The notes: a model not told the origin generated them from the letters alone. Shown: positions 1-8,979, numbered from the stretch's first letter. The stretch is 42,535 nucleotides of DNA from Chloroflexota bacterium (GCA_016191345.1 JACPOU010000058.1:1-42535); one strand, 5' to 3'. A program made the numbers and translations.

Positions 1-2
1 AC

Positions 3-68
3 CGGGCCAGCGATGATGGACCGACCAAGGAGGTGGACGAAGGCAAGAGCCTGCTGCTGGCGTCCTGA
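3..68 (+). CDS. Possible C-terminal end of a gene entering from the left edge (partial)
   Basis: An open frame runs from the window edge to a TGA at 66-68 and encodes 21 hydrophilic, charged residues (start RASDDGPTKEVDEGK, end LLLAS). The composition is like the tail of a real protein rather than an out-of-frame arginine-rich shadow. No domain can be recognised and the rest lies outside the window. Between this stop and position 249 I see no supportable gene. Confidence 0.25.
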   Translation, partial: RASDDGPTKEVDEGKSLLLAS

Positions 69-249
69 CCGACGCCGCCGATACTGTCGCTGCGGATCAC
101 GACGGATCGCTCAAAGTCCACCACTCCAGGGGGCACGGCCCGGACTGCCCGTCCGGAATGCCTTCTACCACCGGTCACGAACCGGCGCGTGCGTCTGGGT
201 TGCAGCACTTCACGGGAAAGAGGGAGCGTCGACGGACATTGATCCGGGC

Positions 250-734
250 CTATGAGGCCGCCGGAGATGCGGTCGCGCTCAGGCCAGACGGCGATGGCGC
301 GAAGGACGGCGGACCCGGGAAGCAGATGGGCTCGGTGGAGGCGGCTCCGAACTCGTTCGTCGCGCTGATCCGGTAGCAGAAGGCCTGGTCCGCCGGCCGA
401 TCGGTCGTCTGGGCTGTGACCCGGCCGGCGTCGAGAACATCTTCGGCAACGGGGATCACCACGTCGAACGGCCCGTCCTCGAGACCAACGTGGTACTCGA
501 GCACGACGTCGGTCGGGACGCCCTTCGGCTCGACGATCACCGAGACCGTCCAGATCCGGCCGTCGAATGTCCCACCCGTGCTCGACGAGAAACGCAGGGA
601 CGGCGGGCCGGGCGTCGGCGTCGGGCGGACGCGCTCCGTCGGCTCTTCGACAACGCCGCAACCGGCAGTGCAGAAGCGATGACCACGCCGAAGGCGAGGA
701 TCCGAGCGGCACGGGGTCCCCTCCCCTGAGTCAT
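250..734 (-). pseudogene. Secreted fibronectin-type-III-like protein, frameshifted after the signal peptide
   Basis: The ATG at 734 opens a clean signal peptide (MTQGRGPRAARILAFGVVIA then SALPVAA). About 25 codons in, that frame degenerates into arginine/serine-rich sequence. A different frame takes over near 650-665 and runs to a TAG at 250-252. It encodes a Thr/Pro linker (ERVRPTPTPGPP), then about 85 residues with an FN3-like look (YRISATNEFG near the end) and a Pro/Ser/Ala tail. The two halves join well if one indel is allowed. A TAACCT hexamer ends 7 nt before the ATG, matching the leaderless promoters elsewhere in the window, so the start is probably genuine. The break may be a real mutation or a sequencing error. 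A beta-sandwich secreted or surface protein is the inference; its function is unknown. Confidence 0.55.
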
Positions 735-741
735 GCCCGAA

Positions 742-747
742 AGGTTA
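742..747 (-). promoter_or_regulatory. -10 element TAACCT, leaderless promoter of the secreted FN3-like gene
   Basis: TAACCT on the minus strand is followed by 7 nt and then the ATG at 734. The geometry matches ten other promoters in this window. No convincing -35 box is visible. Confidence 0.5.
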
Positions 748-971
748 GGCCCGCGGCTCGTGCTTGCTGCCAGCGGGCAGGCGGGGATGAGGTCGATCGA
801 CTTGCGGTGGCGCGGGCCGCAGCACCGCGAAGTGATGTAGGTCGAGCGTGGCGGCACGGCCGCCTTGCGTCCCCGCCGAGCGCTGCCATCCGGACGCTCC
901 CGCCAGTTCACTGGTGGGCGGGATGGCACCACAATCCGGAATACGCCGCCGTCCCGGACCTCGCCTCGCTC

Positions 972-1811
972 CTACCCTCGCGGCCGTCCCGCGGGGCCCG
1001 GAGGGTCCCAACGCCCCTCGCCCCACGCCTCGGGGCCGCAGAAGAACGGCTTCGACGCCGGCCGGGGCATCAGGGCGGTAGCCCGGTCCGCGCGCCACGC
1101 CTCGATCGTCGAGGCCAGCCACGCATCGACCTCGGCGAAGTCCGTCCAGCGCCGGAACGGCCAGCCGTTCTCCGCGCACAGGCGCAGCAGCGCGTGCTTC
1201 GCGAACACCACGTCCGCGTAGCCCGCCGCGTACCGGTCCGACTCGCCGTCCCCGACGAAGACGACCGCACGGCCGCTGGTTTGGTAGGCCAGGACCCGGG
1301 CGCGCTTGCACGTCCCGCAGACGAAGCATCGAGGATGGCCGTTCGGGAAGGCGATCCGGGGCCGCTCCCCCGGCGGGAAGGTCGTGTCGGCCGAGACGAC
1401 CGGCACGTCGCCGACACCGAGGTCCGCCAGCGCCCCGGGGATGAAGAACCCGAACCCGTCGCTCACGACCTCGACCGGGATCCCGGCCGCCTGCGCCCGC
1501 CGGACCAGCGGCGCGAACCCCGGATCGTGGGGCTGGGCGGCGGCGAGGTCGCGCAGCGCGGACGGCGCCGCGGTGATCAGGCCGACTTCCCACTCCATCA
1601 GCCGCCGCGAGCCGGACAGGCCCGCGTCGTACTCGGCCGCCTTCGCCTCCCATTCAGCCGTGACGAACTCGGCCATCAGCGTGTCGGAGACATCGGTGAG
1701 CGCGATGGTCCCGTCGTAGTCGAGGAGGATCGCGAGTGGCGGATCGCCGGGCCGGAGCGGCGCGGGCGCGCCCGCGGGCCCCTGGGGCGACCTCGGACCC
1801 GGCGCGCTCAC
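972..1811 (-). CDS. HAD-superfamily phosphatase, MtnX-like (HAD-IB)
   Basis: This 279-residue protein starts at a GTG whose GTGA overlaps the stop of the upstream EamA gene by 4 bp, so the two are probably translationally coupled. HAD motif I is LLDYDGT, with catalytic aspartates 31 and 33 just after a Pro-rich N-terminus of about 25 residues. Motif II lies in VEVVSDGFGFF. The acidic motif is VVFVGDGESDRYAA. A CVCGTCK-type cysteine pair (FVCGTCKRA) sits in the middle, as in MtnX-like 2-hydroxy-3-keto-5-methylthiopentenyl-1-phosphate phosphatases. The HAD-IB assignment is firm. The methionine-salvage substrate is only suggested, because no other mtn genes are nearby and phosphoserine phosphatase-like activity is possible. 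A cytoplasmic enzyme is expected. Confidence 0.8.
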   Translation of the reverse strand: MSAPGPRSPQGPAGAPAPLRPGDPPLAILLDYDGTIALTDVSDTLMAEFVTAEWEAKAAEYDAGLSGSRRLMEWEVGLITAAPSALRDLAAAQPHDPGFAPLVRRAQAAGIPVEVVSDGFGFFIPGALADLGVGDVPVVSADTTFPPGERPRIAFPNGHPRCFVCGTCKRARVLAYQTSGRAVVFVGDGESDRYAAGYADVVFAKHALLRLCAENGWPFRRWTDFAEVDAWLASTIEAWRADRATALMPRPASKPFFCGPEAWGEGRWDPPGPAGRPRG

Positions 1812-2806
1812 GGGACCAGGGCGCGGATCCGGCCCACGAGCGCCCCGACCGACATCGCCCGCGTGATCGACACGCCGGCGATGATCACTGCGCCGCCGAT
1901 GAGCTGGGCCGGCTGAATCGCCTCCGCGAGGAAGAGCGCGCCGAGCACGACCGCGATGAACGGCACGAGGAACTGGAACGCGGTGATCCGGGTGGGCCCA
2001 AGCAGCGAGACGCCGTGGAAGACGATGACGTTCGCGACACCCGCGGCGAGGAACGCGGAGTAGAGGAAGCCCGCCCAGGCGCCTGCCGAGACCGCGCCCC
2101 AGTCGGCACTCGTCGCCTGCCACGCACCGATCGGCGCGAGGACGATCGCGCCGCCGACCATCGCCCATGTCGTCGTCCGGAGCGGCGAATGCGACGCGAG
2201 GATCGGCGCACCCCAGGACGTATAGACCGCCCAGCACACGGCCGCCCCGAGCGTCAGCAGGTCGCCCAGGATCGACGCCCCCAGCCCGAGGCCCGGCCCG
2301 AAGGCCACCACGATCCCCACGCCCGCGAACGAGACGACCGCCCCGGTCAGCTTCCGGCTTGTGAGGGTGTCGGAGCCGGCGATGCTCGCGAACAGGGCTG
2401 TGAACACGGGCGCCGTCGCGATCAGGAAGGCGGAATCGCCGGCGGGGATCAGCTGGAGGGCCGTCGGCCAGAGGACCTGGTAGAGCCCGAAGCCGAGGGC
2501 CCCGAGACCCATCATCGGCGCCACGTCCCGGAGCGGCACCCGGATCGTCCCCTCGCGCCACCGCAGGAGCACGAGGAGCAGCGCGGAGGCGAGCGTGAAG
2601 CGGATGAAGGCGAAGGTGATCGGCGGGATCTCGCGGTTCGCGGCCTTGACGACGATGAAGTTCCCGGCCCAGGCGACGATGACGACGAGGACCGCGAGCT
2701 CGGCGGCCCGGTGGCTCGTGCCCCAGCCGGGTGCAGGAACACCGACGCCCGCCGGTCCTCCGGCGGGCGCCTTGCTCGCGTCGAGCGCGTGCGAGCCCCG
2801 ATTCAT
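1808..2806 (-). CDS. EamA/DMT-superfamily transporter
   Basis: The 332-residue protein has about ten hydrophobic segments in two EamA repeats. The first opens with AELAVLVVIVAWAGNFIVVK and the second with the LGDLLTLGAAVCWAVYT region. This is typical of drug/metabolite transporters that export amino acids, purines or other small metabolites. The first roughly 35 residues are a hydrophilic Ala/Pro/Gly-rich leader, so the true start could be somewhat downstream. Its stop overlaps the GTG of the HAD phosphatase. Transporter and phosphatase therefore form a two-gene unit, but the substrate cannot be read from sequence. Confidence 0.85.
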   Translation of the reverse strand: MNRGSHALDASKAPAGGPAGVGVPAPGWGTSHRAAELAVLVVIVAWAGNFIVVKAANREIPPITFAFIRFTLASALLLVLLRWREGTIRVPLRDVAPMMGLGALGFGLYQVLWPTALQLIPAGDSAFLIATAPVFTALFASIAGSDTLTSRKLTGAVVSFAGVGIVVAFGPGLGLGASILGDLLTLGAAVCWAVYTSWGAPILASHSPLRTTTWAMVGGAIVLAPIGAWQATSADWGAVSAGAWAGFLYSAFLAAGVANVIVFHGVSLLGPTRITAFQFLVPFIAVVLGALFLAEAIQPAQLIGGAVIIAGVSITRAMSVGALVGRIRALVP

Positions 2807-2928
2807 CGCCCGCCGTCAGGCGAGCCTGGCGCAAGGCGGTGACGAGCACCGGAGCCAGCGCGCTCGAACGTGCGTGAGCGACGGAGCGGAGGCGCCAACG
2901 CCGCGCCGGGCCGCGTGACGGCGGGCGG

Positions 2929-3084
2929 TCAAGCCCCCTCCTGGTCCAGCTCGAGCGACTCCTCGTCCGCCTCCTCGGTGAGCTTCAGCCAGACGAACAG
3001 CCCGGCGAGCACGATGAGCGGGATGACGATGAGGGCGCCGAGGGTGATCCCCAGGGCGACGGCGACGGTCTTGAGGGCGCGCAT
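2929..3084 (-). CDS. Small single-span membrane protein (51 aa)
   Basis: The ATG at 3084 is preceded by a strong Shine-Dalgarno (AGGAGG, 5 nt away). The product has a basic start (MRALK), one membrane span of about 28 hydrophobic residues ending in GLFVWLK, and a very acidic tail (EEADEESLELDQEGA). It lies 23 nt downstream of the two-repeat protein on the same strand and is probably its operon partner. By the positive-inside rule the N-terminus should be cytoplasmic and the acidic tail outside. I do not recognise a family. Codon use and the RBS make it a convincing gene. Confidence 0.7.
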   Translation of the reverse strand: MRALKTVAVALGITLGALIVIPLIVLAGLFVWLKLTEEADEESLELDQEGA

Positions 3085-3107
3085 GGTGGCCTCCTGTTGC
3101 TCGGCGT

Positions 3108-3644
3108 TCAGCCTCCGGTCGCCCCCGGCGACCCGGGCTTCGGGATGGCGGGCATTCGCAGCGTCGGCCCCTTCGAGATCAGGGCTTCGACGTCGTCACG
3201 GGTGAACTCGGCAAGGGTATGCCGGGAGCCGTTCTGCGTCACGTGATGGAGCCGGAGGACGAAGGCGCCCTCCTGCTCGAAGAAGAAGATGTCCTTTGGC
3301 TTCTGCTCGTCGATGTAGCGGCCGATGACCCGGAAGGCGGCCTCGTAGCGGCCGACCGGACCCGTCGCCGCCGGGGCCGCGCCCTGCCCGCGACGGGCCA
3401 TGGCGAGATCCATGAACTTGCCGATGTCCTCGTCGAGGAAGGTCATCGTCTCCTTCTCGACGAGGCCCACGGCCTCGGTCCAGGCCGTGCCGGCCGTGCT
3501 GACATGGGCGAGCGCCTGGACGATGAAGCCGTCCGGGGCCTCCATCAGGAGGACATCCTTCATGCCCCGTCCGTCGAGATAGGCGCCGATGGAGCGGAGG
3601 ACCTCCTCGAAGTCCTGGCGAGGGCTGCCGTCGTAGATCCGCAT
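3108..3644 (-). CDS. Uncharacterised protein with two related ~40-residue repeats
   Basis: I chose the ATG at 3644 (MRIYDGSPRQ) because GGGAGG lies just upstream. An in-frame extension to 3896 reads as low-quality Arg-rich sequence. The 178-residue product contains two similar halves. FEEVLRSIGAYLDGRGMKDV followed by LLMEAPDGFIVQAL (about residues 11-45) resembles YEAAFRVIGRYIDEQKPKDI followed by FFFEQEGAFVLRL (about 103-137). Each pairs an amphipathic helix with a beta hairpin. No signal peptide or membrane span is seen. The C-terminus is Pro/Gly rich. It is followed by the 51-aa membrane protein. The function is unknown, and internal duplication is the only structural inference. Confidence 0.7.
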   Translation of the reverse strand: MRIYDGSPRQDFEEVLRSIGAYLDGRGMKDVLLMEAPDGFIVQALAHVSTAGTAWTEAVGLVEKETMTFLDEDIGKFMDLAMARRGQGAAPAATGPVGRYEAAFRVIGRYIDEQKPKDIFFFEQEGAFVLRLHHVTQNGSRHTLAEFTRDDVEALISKGPTLRMPAIPKPGSPGATGG

Positions 3645-3658
3645 CAAGCCTCCCGGCG

Positions 3659-3676
3659 ACCGACGGAACCGTCGGT
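3659..3676. repeat. 18-bp perfect inverted repeat upstream of the two-repeat gene
   Basis: ACCGACGG and CCGTCGGT flank two bases. The element lies between the stop of a possible small upstream ORF (3683) and the start codon at 3644. It could be an operator or a short hairpin; the two-base spacing favours a protein-binding palindrome over an RNA hairpin. Confidence 0.4.
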
Positions 3677-3682
3677 CCATGG

Positions 3683-3787
3683 TCAGGAACCCGTGGTCCG
3701 GTCGTACAGGCCGGCGCGCTTCGCCTTGCGGTCGCTCTTCCGGAACGCAACCAGCGCCCCGAGTGTAGCGATGCCCCCGGTGACCAT
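3683..3787 (-). CDS. Possible small single-span membrane protein, start uncertain
   Basis: The frame ending at 3683-3685 encodes a hydrophobic stretch (GIIVALMVTGGIATLGALVA) followed by a basic tail (FRKSDRKAKRAGLYDRTTGS). That is the pattern of a one-span membrane protein. The only ATG, at 3787, falls inside the hydrophobic segment. The protein-like reading continues upstream (FTALTGQAHPSAL) to about 3850 with no ATG, GTG or TTG in a sensible place. The real start may use an unusual codon, or an indel may separate it. The stop is 38 nt before the next start on the same strand. Confidence 0.35.
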   Translation of the reverse strand: MVTGGIATLGALVAFRKSDRKAKRAGLYDRTTGS

Positions 3788-3929
3788 CAAGGCGACGATG
3801 ATGCCGAGGGCGGACGGATGGGCCTGGCCGGTCAGGGCCGTGAAGAGCGACCCGGGACCGCCGATCGGCCGGGAAGATGGATATCGAACACGCCACGCCG
3901 GCCGGACGGTCCTCGGGCGAACCGGTGCG

Positions 3930-4655
3930 TCAGGCCTTCGGAGGCAGCGGGAAGAAGCCGCTCGTGCGGCGGACGTACTCGTCGTAGCCGGGCCGCCGCT
4001 GGCCGATCGTCTTCTCCAGCAGGCCCGCGCCCGAGATGCGGATGAGGAGCACGGACATCAAGAGCGGGCCGACGACGGTCCACCACTGGCCGGCGGACGC
4101 GGCGATGAGGAAGAAGCCCCACCAGACGCAGAAGTCGCCGAAGTCGTTGGGGTGGCGGGTGTACCGCCAGAGGCCTCGATCCATGACCTTGCCCTTGTTC
4201 GCCGGGTCACGCTTGAATGCGGCGAGCTGCAGGTCGCCGGTCAGGAACACGACGAACAGGCTGATCAGCGGGAACCGTGGCCCGAACCGCTCGCGCATCC
4301 GGACGTACCGGAAATCCTCGCCGTGGCCGAGGTTGCGCCACGCCAGGTGGGCCGAAAGGCGGACGCCCCAGACCGTCACGAGGATGGGGACGACGGCCGC
4401 GCTCGCCGGCGGCCAGGTCTCCTCGCATCGCTCGGGGAGGCAGGCCGGGCCGGAGGACGGGCCGACGAAGAACACCGTCCATGCGATCAGGACGAAGGCG
4501 AGGCCCCAGAAGGGGTCGATGATCGAGGCGTCCCGCACCACGAGCGAGACGATCCAGAGCGCCGTCATCACGAGGGCGATGACGAGCAGCGCCGGGAGGC
4601 CGGGCACCACGGCGGCACCGATGGCGTCGAGCTGGCCGGAGATGAAGTCGGTCAT
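3930..4655 (-). CDS. DUF1295 (steroid 5-alpha reductase-like) membrane protein, apparently shortened
   Basis: The 241-residue polytopic protein shows DUF1295 hallmarks: DPFWGLAFVLIAW near residues 48-60, then RYVRMRERFGPRF, then the C-terminal NADPH/lipid-binding block KGKVMDRGLWRYTRHPND and the ending YDEYVRRTSGFFPLPPK. Compared with the family as I know it, about 40 residues are missing at Gly140/Asp141, around position 4235. There SLFVVFLTG runs straight into DLQLAAFKRDPAN, omitting the region that normally holds two membrane helices. The usual RHPNYFG motif reads RHPNDFG. It follows psuG by 16 nt and has a GGGGGT ribosome site, so it belongs to the psuK-psuG operon. It may reduce a lipid or isoprenoid double bond; the activity is uncertain. 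Confidence 0.8.
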   Translation of the reverse strand: MTDFISGQLDAIGAAVVPGLPALLVIALVMTALWIVSLVVRDASIIDPFWGLAFVLIAWTVFFVGPSSGPACLPERCEETWPPASAAVVPILVTVWGVRLSAHLAWRNLGHGEDFRYVRMRERFGPRFPLISLFVVFLTGDLQLAAFKRDPANKGKVMDRGLWRYTRHPNDFGDFCVWWGFFLIAASAGQWWTVVGPLLMSVLLIRISGAGLLEKTIGQRRPGYDEYVRRTSGFFPLPPKA

Positions 4656-4671
4656 GACCCCCGTTCGCCCG

Positions 4672-5742
4672 TCACGCCCCGCCGGATTGGCCCCCGGCCA
4701 GAAGGACCGCGATCTCCCCCGCGACCCGCGCGTCGTTGACGATGAGCGCCGTGTTCGCGCGGACCGAGGCGCCGTTCGTGATCGCGGCGATCCTCGCCAG
4801 CAGCCACGGCGTCAGGGCCGGGCCGTGGATGCCCGCCTCGTCCGCCTCGCGAGCCGCGCGCTCGGCGGCTTCGCGCGCGACCTGGTCCGGGAGGGCGGCG
4901 TCCGCGGGCACCGGCACGGCGATGACCATCGCGCTCCCGAGCCCGAGGGCCAGGTGCGCGGCGGCGAGGTCGGCGGCTGCCGCGACATCAGCCACGCTCC
5001 ACGGGGCCCGGAGCCCGGACGAGCGGGCGGTGAACCCGGGCAGGTCGTCCTGGCCAACGGCGACGACCGGCACGCCGCGGGTCTCGAGGACCTCCATCGT
5101 GGCGGCGACGTCGAGGATCGCCTTCGGGCCGGCGCAGACGACGACCATCGGCGTCTTCGCGAGCTCCTCGAGGTCGGACGAGATGTCGAAGGTCGGCGGA
5201 AGCAGGGAACCCGGCGCGCCGAGCGCTCCCCGGTGGACCCCGCCGATCCCCCCGGTCGCGAAGACCCGGATCCCGGCGGCGTGCGCCGCGATCATCGTCG
5301 CGGACACGGTCGTCGCGGACCAGCCGGCCCGGCTCAGGGCGGCCGACAGGCTGGGACGCGCGGCCTTCAGCACGGAGCCGGCCGGCGCGGTGGCCAACGC
5401 CTCGAGGTGCGCATCGTCCAGCCCGACGAGGACCTCGCCGTCGTGGATCGCCACGGTCGCGGGGACCGCGCCGGATTCGCGCACCGCAGCCTCCGACGCC
5501 CGGGCGACCTCGACGTTCTGCGGGTAGGGCAGCCCGTGGCTGATGAGCGTCGATTCGAGCGCCACGACGGGCCGGCCCGCGGCGATGGCATCGGCAACCT
5601 CGGGCCGGACGTCGAGCCGGTCCCCGAGCGAGCCCGGCCCGCGACCCCGGACGTAGTCGATGACGCCGCCAGCGAGCCCGAACGCTGCCGGCGCGGCAGC
5701 GTCCGGAATGGATCGGACCGTCGTGTCCCTGGTGTCACTCAT
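4672..5742 (-). CDS. psuG: Pseudouridine-5'-phosphate glycosidase
   Basis: The enzyme splits pseudouridine 5'-phosphate into uracil and ribose 5-phosphate in the cytoplasm. The family signature VVALESTLISHGLPYPQN appears near residue 60. VPATVAIHDGEVLVGL, the Gly-rich phosphate loop FATGGIGGVHRG and VVVCAGPKAILD follow in order. At 356 residues it is about 50 longer than typical PsuG because of a hydrophilic N-terminal extension (MSDTRDTT to about residue 45). The annotated ATG overlaps the stop of the kinase gene (ATGA), which supports this start. Pairing with a PfkB kinase is the standard pseudouridine catabolism arrangement. The product ribose 5-phosphate would feed the tkt/rpiB pathway encoded divergently next door. 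Confidence 0.93.
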   Translation of the reverse strand: MSDTRDTTVRSIPDAAAPAAFGLAGGVIDYVRGRGPGSLGDRLDVRPEVADAIAAGRPVVALESTLISHGLPYPQNVEVARASEAAVRESGAVPATVAIHDGEVLVGLDDAHLEALATAPAGSVLKAARPSLSAALSRAGWSATTVSATMIAAHAAGIRVFATGGIGGVHRGALGAPGSLLPPTFDISSDLEELAKTPMVVVCAGPKAILDVAATMEVLETRGVPVVAVGQDDLPGFTARSSGLRAPWSVADVAAAADLAAAHLALGLGSAMVIAVPVPADAALPDQVAREAAERAAREADEAGIHGPALTPWLLARIAAITNGASVRANTALIVNDARVAGEIAVLLAGGQSGGA

Positions 5743-6695
5743 CCCGGCGGGAGCTCCATCTTCAGCGTCGTCAATTGGCGGGCGGCCGCCCGGTGCCCGG
5801 CGATGGTGGCCCGGTGCAGCGCATCGGGGATCGTCCGGCCGGCGGCCCGCGCCGCCAGCAATCCAACCAGGAACCCCGCGCTGAAGGCGTCACCCGCGCC
5901 CGTCGTGTCGGCCGCGGTGACCTGGGCCGTGGCGACGTCGAAGCGGAGCACCGCGTCCCCGGCTTCGCGCGCGAGCACCCGCGCGCCCCTGGACCCCTGC
6001 TTGATGACGGCGATCGAGGCGTGCTCGAGCATCCCGTCCGCGCCGGTCCGGCCAAGGAACCCCTGCGCCTCGGCCTCGGTCGAGAAGACGATGTCCGGCT
6101 GGACCGAGGCCACGAGCTCCCGGGCCGCACGGCGCCCGTCGGCGAGCAGCGGCCCGATCGATGACAGGTCGAGCGACACCTCGGCCCCGGCGGCGCGCGC
6201 CAGCCCGACCGCCGCCCGCGCCGCGGACGCCAGCGGCTCCCCCATCAGCGAATACGCCGGCACGTGGATGACGCGGAGCCCCGCGAACCACTCCGGCCGC
6301 AGGTGGTCCGGGCGGAGAGCAAGCGCCGCCCGCCGATCCGCCACGAACGACCGCTCCCCGGTGGGGGTGACGATCACCCCGATCCGCCCCGTTCGCTGTC
6401 CGGCGATCCGCGCCGCCCGCACCCGGACCCCGTCGCGCCCCAGCTGGTCGACGAGCGATCGGCCGGCTCCGTCCCGGCCCACGGCGCAGACGAGCTGCGT
6501 GTCGGCGCCAAGCCGCGCCAACCAGCGGGCTGTGTTCGCCGCGGACCCGCCCTGGCGGATGCCGACCGTGCCGGGCACGTCGGTCCCGGTCTCGATCGGC
6601 CGTTCCGGGGCAAGGACGACGTCGAGGACGAGGTCGCCGAGCACGAGGACGCGCGGGCGGACAGCCGGAGCCGACACGTGCGTGGAAGCGGTCAC
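5739..6695 (-). CDS. psuK: PfkB-family carbohydrate kinase, probable pseudouridine kinase
   Basis: The 318-residue ribokinase-fold protein has the N-terminal substrate motif [15 protein letters not shown]. Near the C-terminus it has the catalytic [13 protein letters not shown] (residues 263-275, catalytic base Asp269). The 4-bp overlap with psuG indicates it phosphorylates pseudouridine to the PsuG substrate. Other PfkB substrates such as ribose or adenosine cannot be excluded from sequence alone. The start is a GTG at 6695, supported by a TACCAT hexamer ending exactly 6 nt upstream, implying a leaderless mRNA. It is divergent from tkt, with only 47 bp between the two start codons. Confidence 0.85.
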   Translation of the reverse strand: MTASTHVSAPAVRPRVLVLGDLVLDVVLAPERPIETGTDVPGTVGIRQGGSAANTARWLARLGADTQLVCAVGRDGAGRSLVDQLGRDGVRVRAARIAGQRTGRIGVIVTPTGERSFVADRRAALALRPDHLRPEWFAGLRVIHVPAYSLMGEPLASAARAAVGLARAAGAEVSLDLSSIGPLLADGRRAARELVASVQPDIVFSTEAEAQGFLGRTGADGMLEHASIAVIKQGSRGARVLAREAGDAVLRFDVATAQVTAADTTGAGDAFSAGFLVGLLAARAAGRTIPDALHRATIAGHRAAARQLTTLKMELPPG

Positions 6696-6701
6696 GGTGC
6701 G

Positions 6702-6707
6702 ATGGTA
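6702..6707 (-). promoter_or_regulatory. -10 element TACCAT, leaderless psuK promoter
   Basis: TACCAT (minus strand) is followed by 6 nt and then the GTG at 6695. It is back to back with the tkt promoter; 23 bp separate the two hexamers, so their upstream regions overlap. Confidence 0.6.
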
Positions 6708-6730
6708 TCGGTGCGGAGCCGCGCAGTTGG

Positions 6731-6736
6731 TACGAT
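6731..6736 (+). promoter_or_regulatory. -10 element TACGAT, leaderless tkt promoter
   Basis: TACGAT is followed by 6 nt and GTG at 6743, with an ATG directly after at 6746. There is no Shine-Dalgarno in the short space, and no clear -35. Confidence 0.6.
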
Positions 6737-6742
6737 CCCCCC

Positions 6743-8953
6743 GTGATGACGAACCGCGCCGAGGCCCAGGGCCGCGCCGAGCCGCCCGTGCGCCCCGACC
6801 CCGCCCTCGAGCAGCTCGCGATCAACACGATCCGGACCCTGTCGATTGACGGCGTCCAGAAGGCGAACTCCGGCCACCCGGGTGCTCCGATGGGCGCCGC
6901 GCCGATGGCCTACGTCCTCTGGACCCGCTTCCTCCGCCACGCGCCCGCGGACCCGCATTGGCCGGACCGCGACCGGTTCGTCCTCAGCGCCGGGCACGCC
7001 TCGATGCTCCTCTACTCGCTCCTCCACCTGACCGGCTACGACGTGACCCTGGACGACCTCAAGTCCTTCCGGCAGTGGGGCTCCCGGACGCCGGGCCATC
7101 CCGAGCGCGGGCTGACGCCCGGCGTCGAGGCGACGACCGGCCCGCTCGGCCAGGGCCTCACGAACGCCGTGGGCATGGCGATCGCGGAGCGGCGCCTCGC
7201 CGCCGAGTTCAACCGGCCGGGCCACGACGTCGTGGATCACTGGACCTACGTCCTCGCCAGTGACGGCGACCTGCAGGAGGGAATCGCGTCCGAGGCGGCG
7301 AGCCTCACCGGCCACCTCCGCCTCGCCCGCCTCGTGGTCCTCTACGACGACAACCACATCCAGCTCGACGGGCCGACGGACATGGCCTGGTCCGAGGATG
7401 TCCTGCAGCGCTTCGATGCCTACGGGTGGCAGACCCAGCGGGTGGACGACGGCAACGACACGGCGGCGATCGAGGCGGCAATCGAGCACGCGCGCGACGA
7501 CGACCGGCCGTCGATCATCGCCGTCCGGACGCACATCGGCTTCGGCAGCCCGAACAAGCACGACTCCCAGAAGGCGCACGGCTCGCCGCTCGGCGAGGAC
7601 GAGGTCCGCCTGACGAAGGAGGCATACGGCTGGGACCCCGATGCCCAGTTCCTCGTTCCGGACGCGGCGCGGGAGCTCTTCCGCGAGGCCGTCGACGCGG
7701 GCGCCGCGCTCGCCGCCGACTGGGCGCAGCGGCTGGATCGCTACGCCGAGGCTCACCCGGACGCGGCCGCGGAGCTGCGGCGCCGGCTGGCGGGCAGGCT
7801 TCCCGACGGCTGGGACGCCGGCCTGAAGACGTACGCCCTCGGCGAGGACTTCGCGACGCGGCAGGCGAGCCAGGCCGCGATCAACACGCTCGCCGGCCCG
7901 CTGCCGGAGCTCTTCGGCGGCGCGGCGGACCTCTCGGAATCCAACCTGACCGACGTCAAGGGCGCGCCGAACTTCGAGGCCGGCGAGTTCGGCCGGAACC
8001 TGCGGTTCGGCGTCCGCGAGCACGCGATGGGCGGAATCGTCAATGGAATCGCGCTCCACGGCGGGTTCATCCCGTACGCGGGCACGTTCCTCACCTTCAG
8101 CGACTACATGCGCGGCTCGGTGCGGCTGGCCGCGCTCACCGGGCTCCACGTCACCTACGTCTGGACCCACGATTCGGTCGGCCTCGGCGAGGACGGGCCA
8201 ACGCACCAGCCCGTCGAGCACTACGCGGCGCTGCGGGCCATCCCGAACCTCTGGTTCGTCCGGCCGGGCGACGCGAACGAGGCCACCGCCGCCTGGGCGC
8301 TCGCGGTGGAGCGGAACGACGGGCCCGTGGCGCTCGCGCTGACCCGCCAGAAGCTGCCGACCCTCGCGGGCACGGACACGCTCGCGCGCGAGGGCCTCCG
8401 ACGCGGCGGCTACGTCCTCCGGAAGGCCTCGAACGAAGACTCGGGCGGGGCGCCCGCGATCATCCTCGTCGCCACGGGCTCCGAGCTCCAGCTCGCCATG
8501 GGCGCCGCCGAGGCGCTCGAGGCCGAGGGCACGCCGGCGCGCGTCGTCTCGCTCCCCTGCTGGGAGGCCTTCGAGCTCCAGGACGCGGCCCATCGGGAAT
8601 CCGTGCTGCCGCGGGCCGTCGGCGCGCGGGTCACGATCGAGGCGGGCGTCACGTTGGGCTGGTCGAGGTACGCCGGCGACAGCGGGGCGAGCATCGGCAT
8701 CGACCACTTCGGCGCCTCGGCGCCGGCCGGCACGATCTTCGAGGAGCTCGGCTTCACGGTGGAGCGGGTCACGGACGTGGCCCGCAGCGTCCTCCGTGGC
8801 GAGCTCCGCGGCCCCGTCCCCACCCTCGATCCCGGCCACCAGCCCGCGGGCCTCCATCTGGCGCGCCACGGGTCGGATGGCAGGCACCCGACGATCGCGC
8901 CCGGCGCCAGCGGGGTGAACCGGACGTCCGGCTCCGACCCGGGCCACAGCTGA
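6743..8953 (+). CDS. tkt: Transketolase
   Basis: This thiamine-diphosphate enzyme moves two-carbon units between ketose and aldose phosphates in the non-oxidative pentose phosphate pathway. The N-terminal domain has [15 protein letters not shown] (81-95), the TPP/Mg motif [14 protein letters not shown] (172-185) and the metal Asn204 in DDNHIQLDG. The central domain has the conserved [14 protein letters not shown] (glutamate for TPP activation) and [18 protein letters not shown]. Length is 736 residues, about 50-70 above the usual, because of a hydrophilic Gly/Pro/Ser-rich tail after the last conserved helix ([12 protein letters not shown]). GTG 6743 fits the 6-nt leaderless spacing, and ATG 6746 is the alternative. 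It opens the plus-strand sugar-phosphate block. Confidence 0.95.
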   Translation: MMTNRAEAQGRAEPPVRPDPALEQLAINTIRTLSIDGVQKANSGHPGAPMGAAPMAYVLWTRFLRHAPADPHWPDRDRFVLSAGHASMLLYSLLHLTGYDVTLDDLKSFRQWGSRTPGHPERGLTPGVEATTGPLGQGLTNAVGMAIAERRLAAEFNRPGHDVVDHWTYVLASDGDLQEGIASEAASLTGHLRLARLVVLYDDNHIQLDGPTDMAWSEDVLQRFDAYGWQTQRVDDGNDTAAIEAAIEHARDDDRPSIIAVRTHIGFGSPNKHDSQKAHGSPLGEDEVRLTKEAYGWDPDAQFLVPDAARELFREAVDAGAALAADWAQRLDRYAEAHPDAAAELRRRLAGRLPDGWDAGLKTYALGEDFATRQASQAAINTLAGPLPELFGGAADLSESNLTDVKGAPNFEAGEFGRNLRFGVREHAMGGIVNGIALHGGFIPYAGTFLTFSDYMRGSVRLAALTGLHVTYVWTHDSVGLGEDGPTHQPVEHYAALRAIPNLWFVRPGDANEATAAWALAVERNDGPVALALTRQKLPTLAGTDTLAREGLRRGGYVLRKASNEDSGGAPAIILVATGSELQLAMGAAEALEAEGTPARVVSLPCWEAFELQDAAHRESVLPRAVGARVTIEAGVTLGWSRYAGDSGASIGIDHFGASAPAGTIFEELGFTVERVTDVARSVLRGELRGPVPTLDPGHQPAGLHLARHGSDGRHPTIAPGASGVNRTSGSDPGHS

Positions 8954-8979
8954 GGCCTTGCAACTCGGCGCCCGCGGGT

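Noticed and set aside
567..1916. Long plus-strand open frames over the HAD and EamA genes (also 1736-2842, 3219-4739, 4036-6849)
   Set aside because: They are Arg/Pro/Gly/Asp-rich antisense shadows of clear minus-strand genes, a known effect of high GC.
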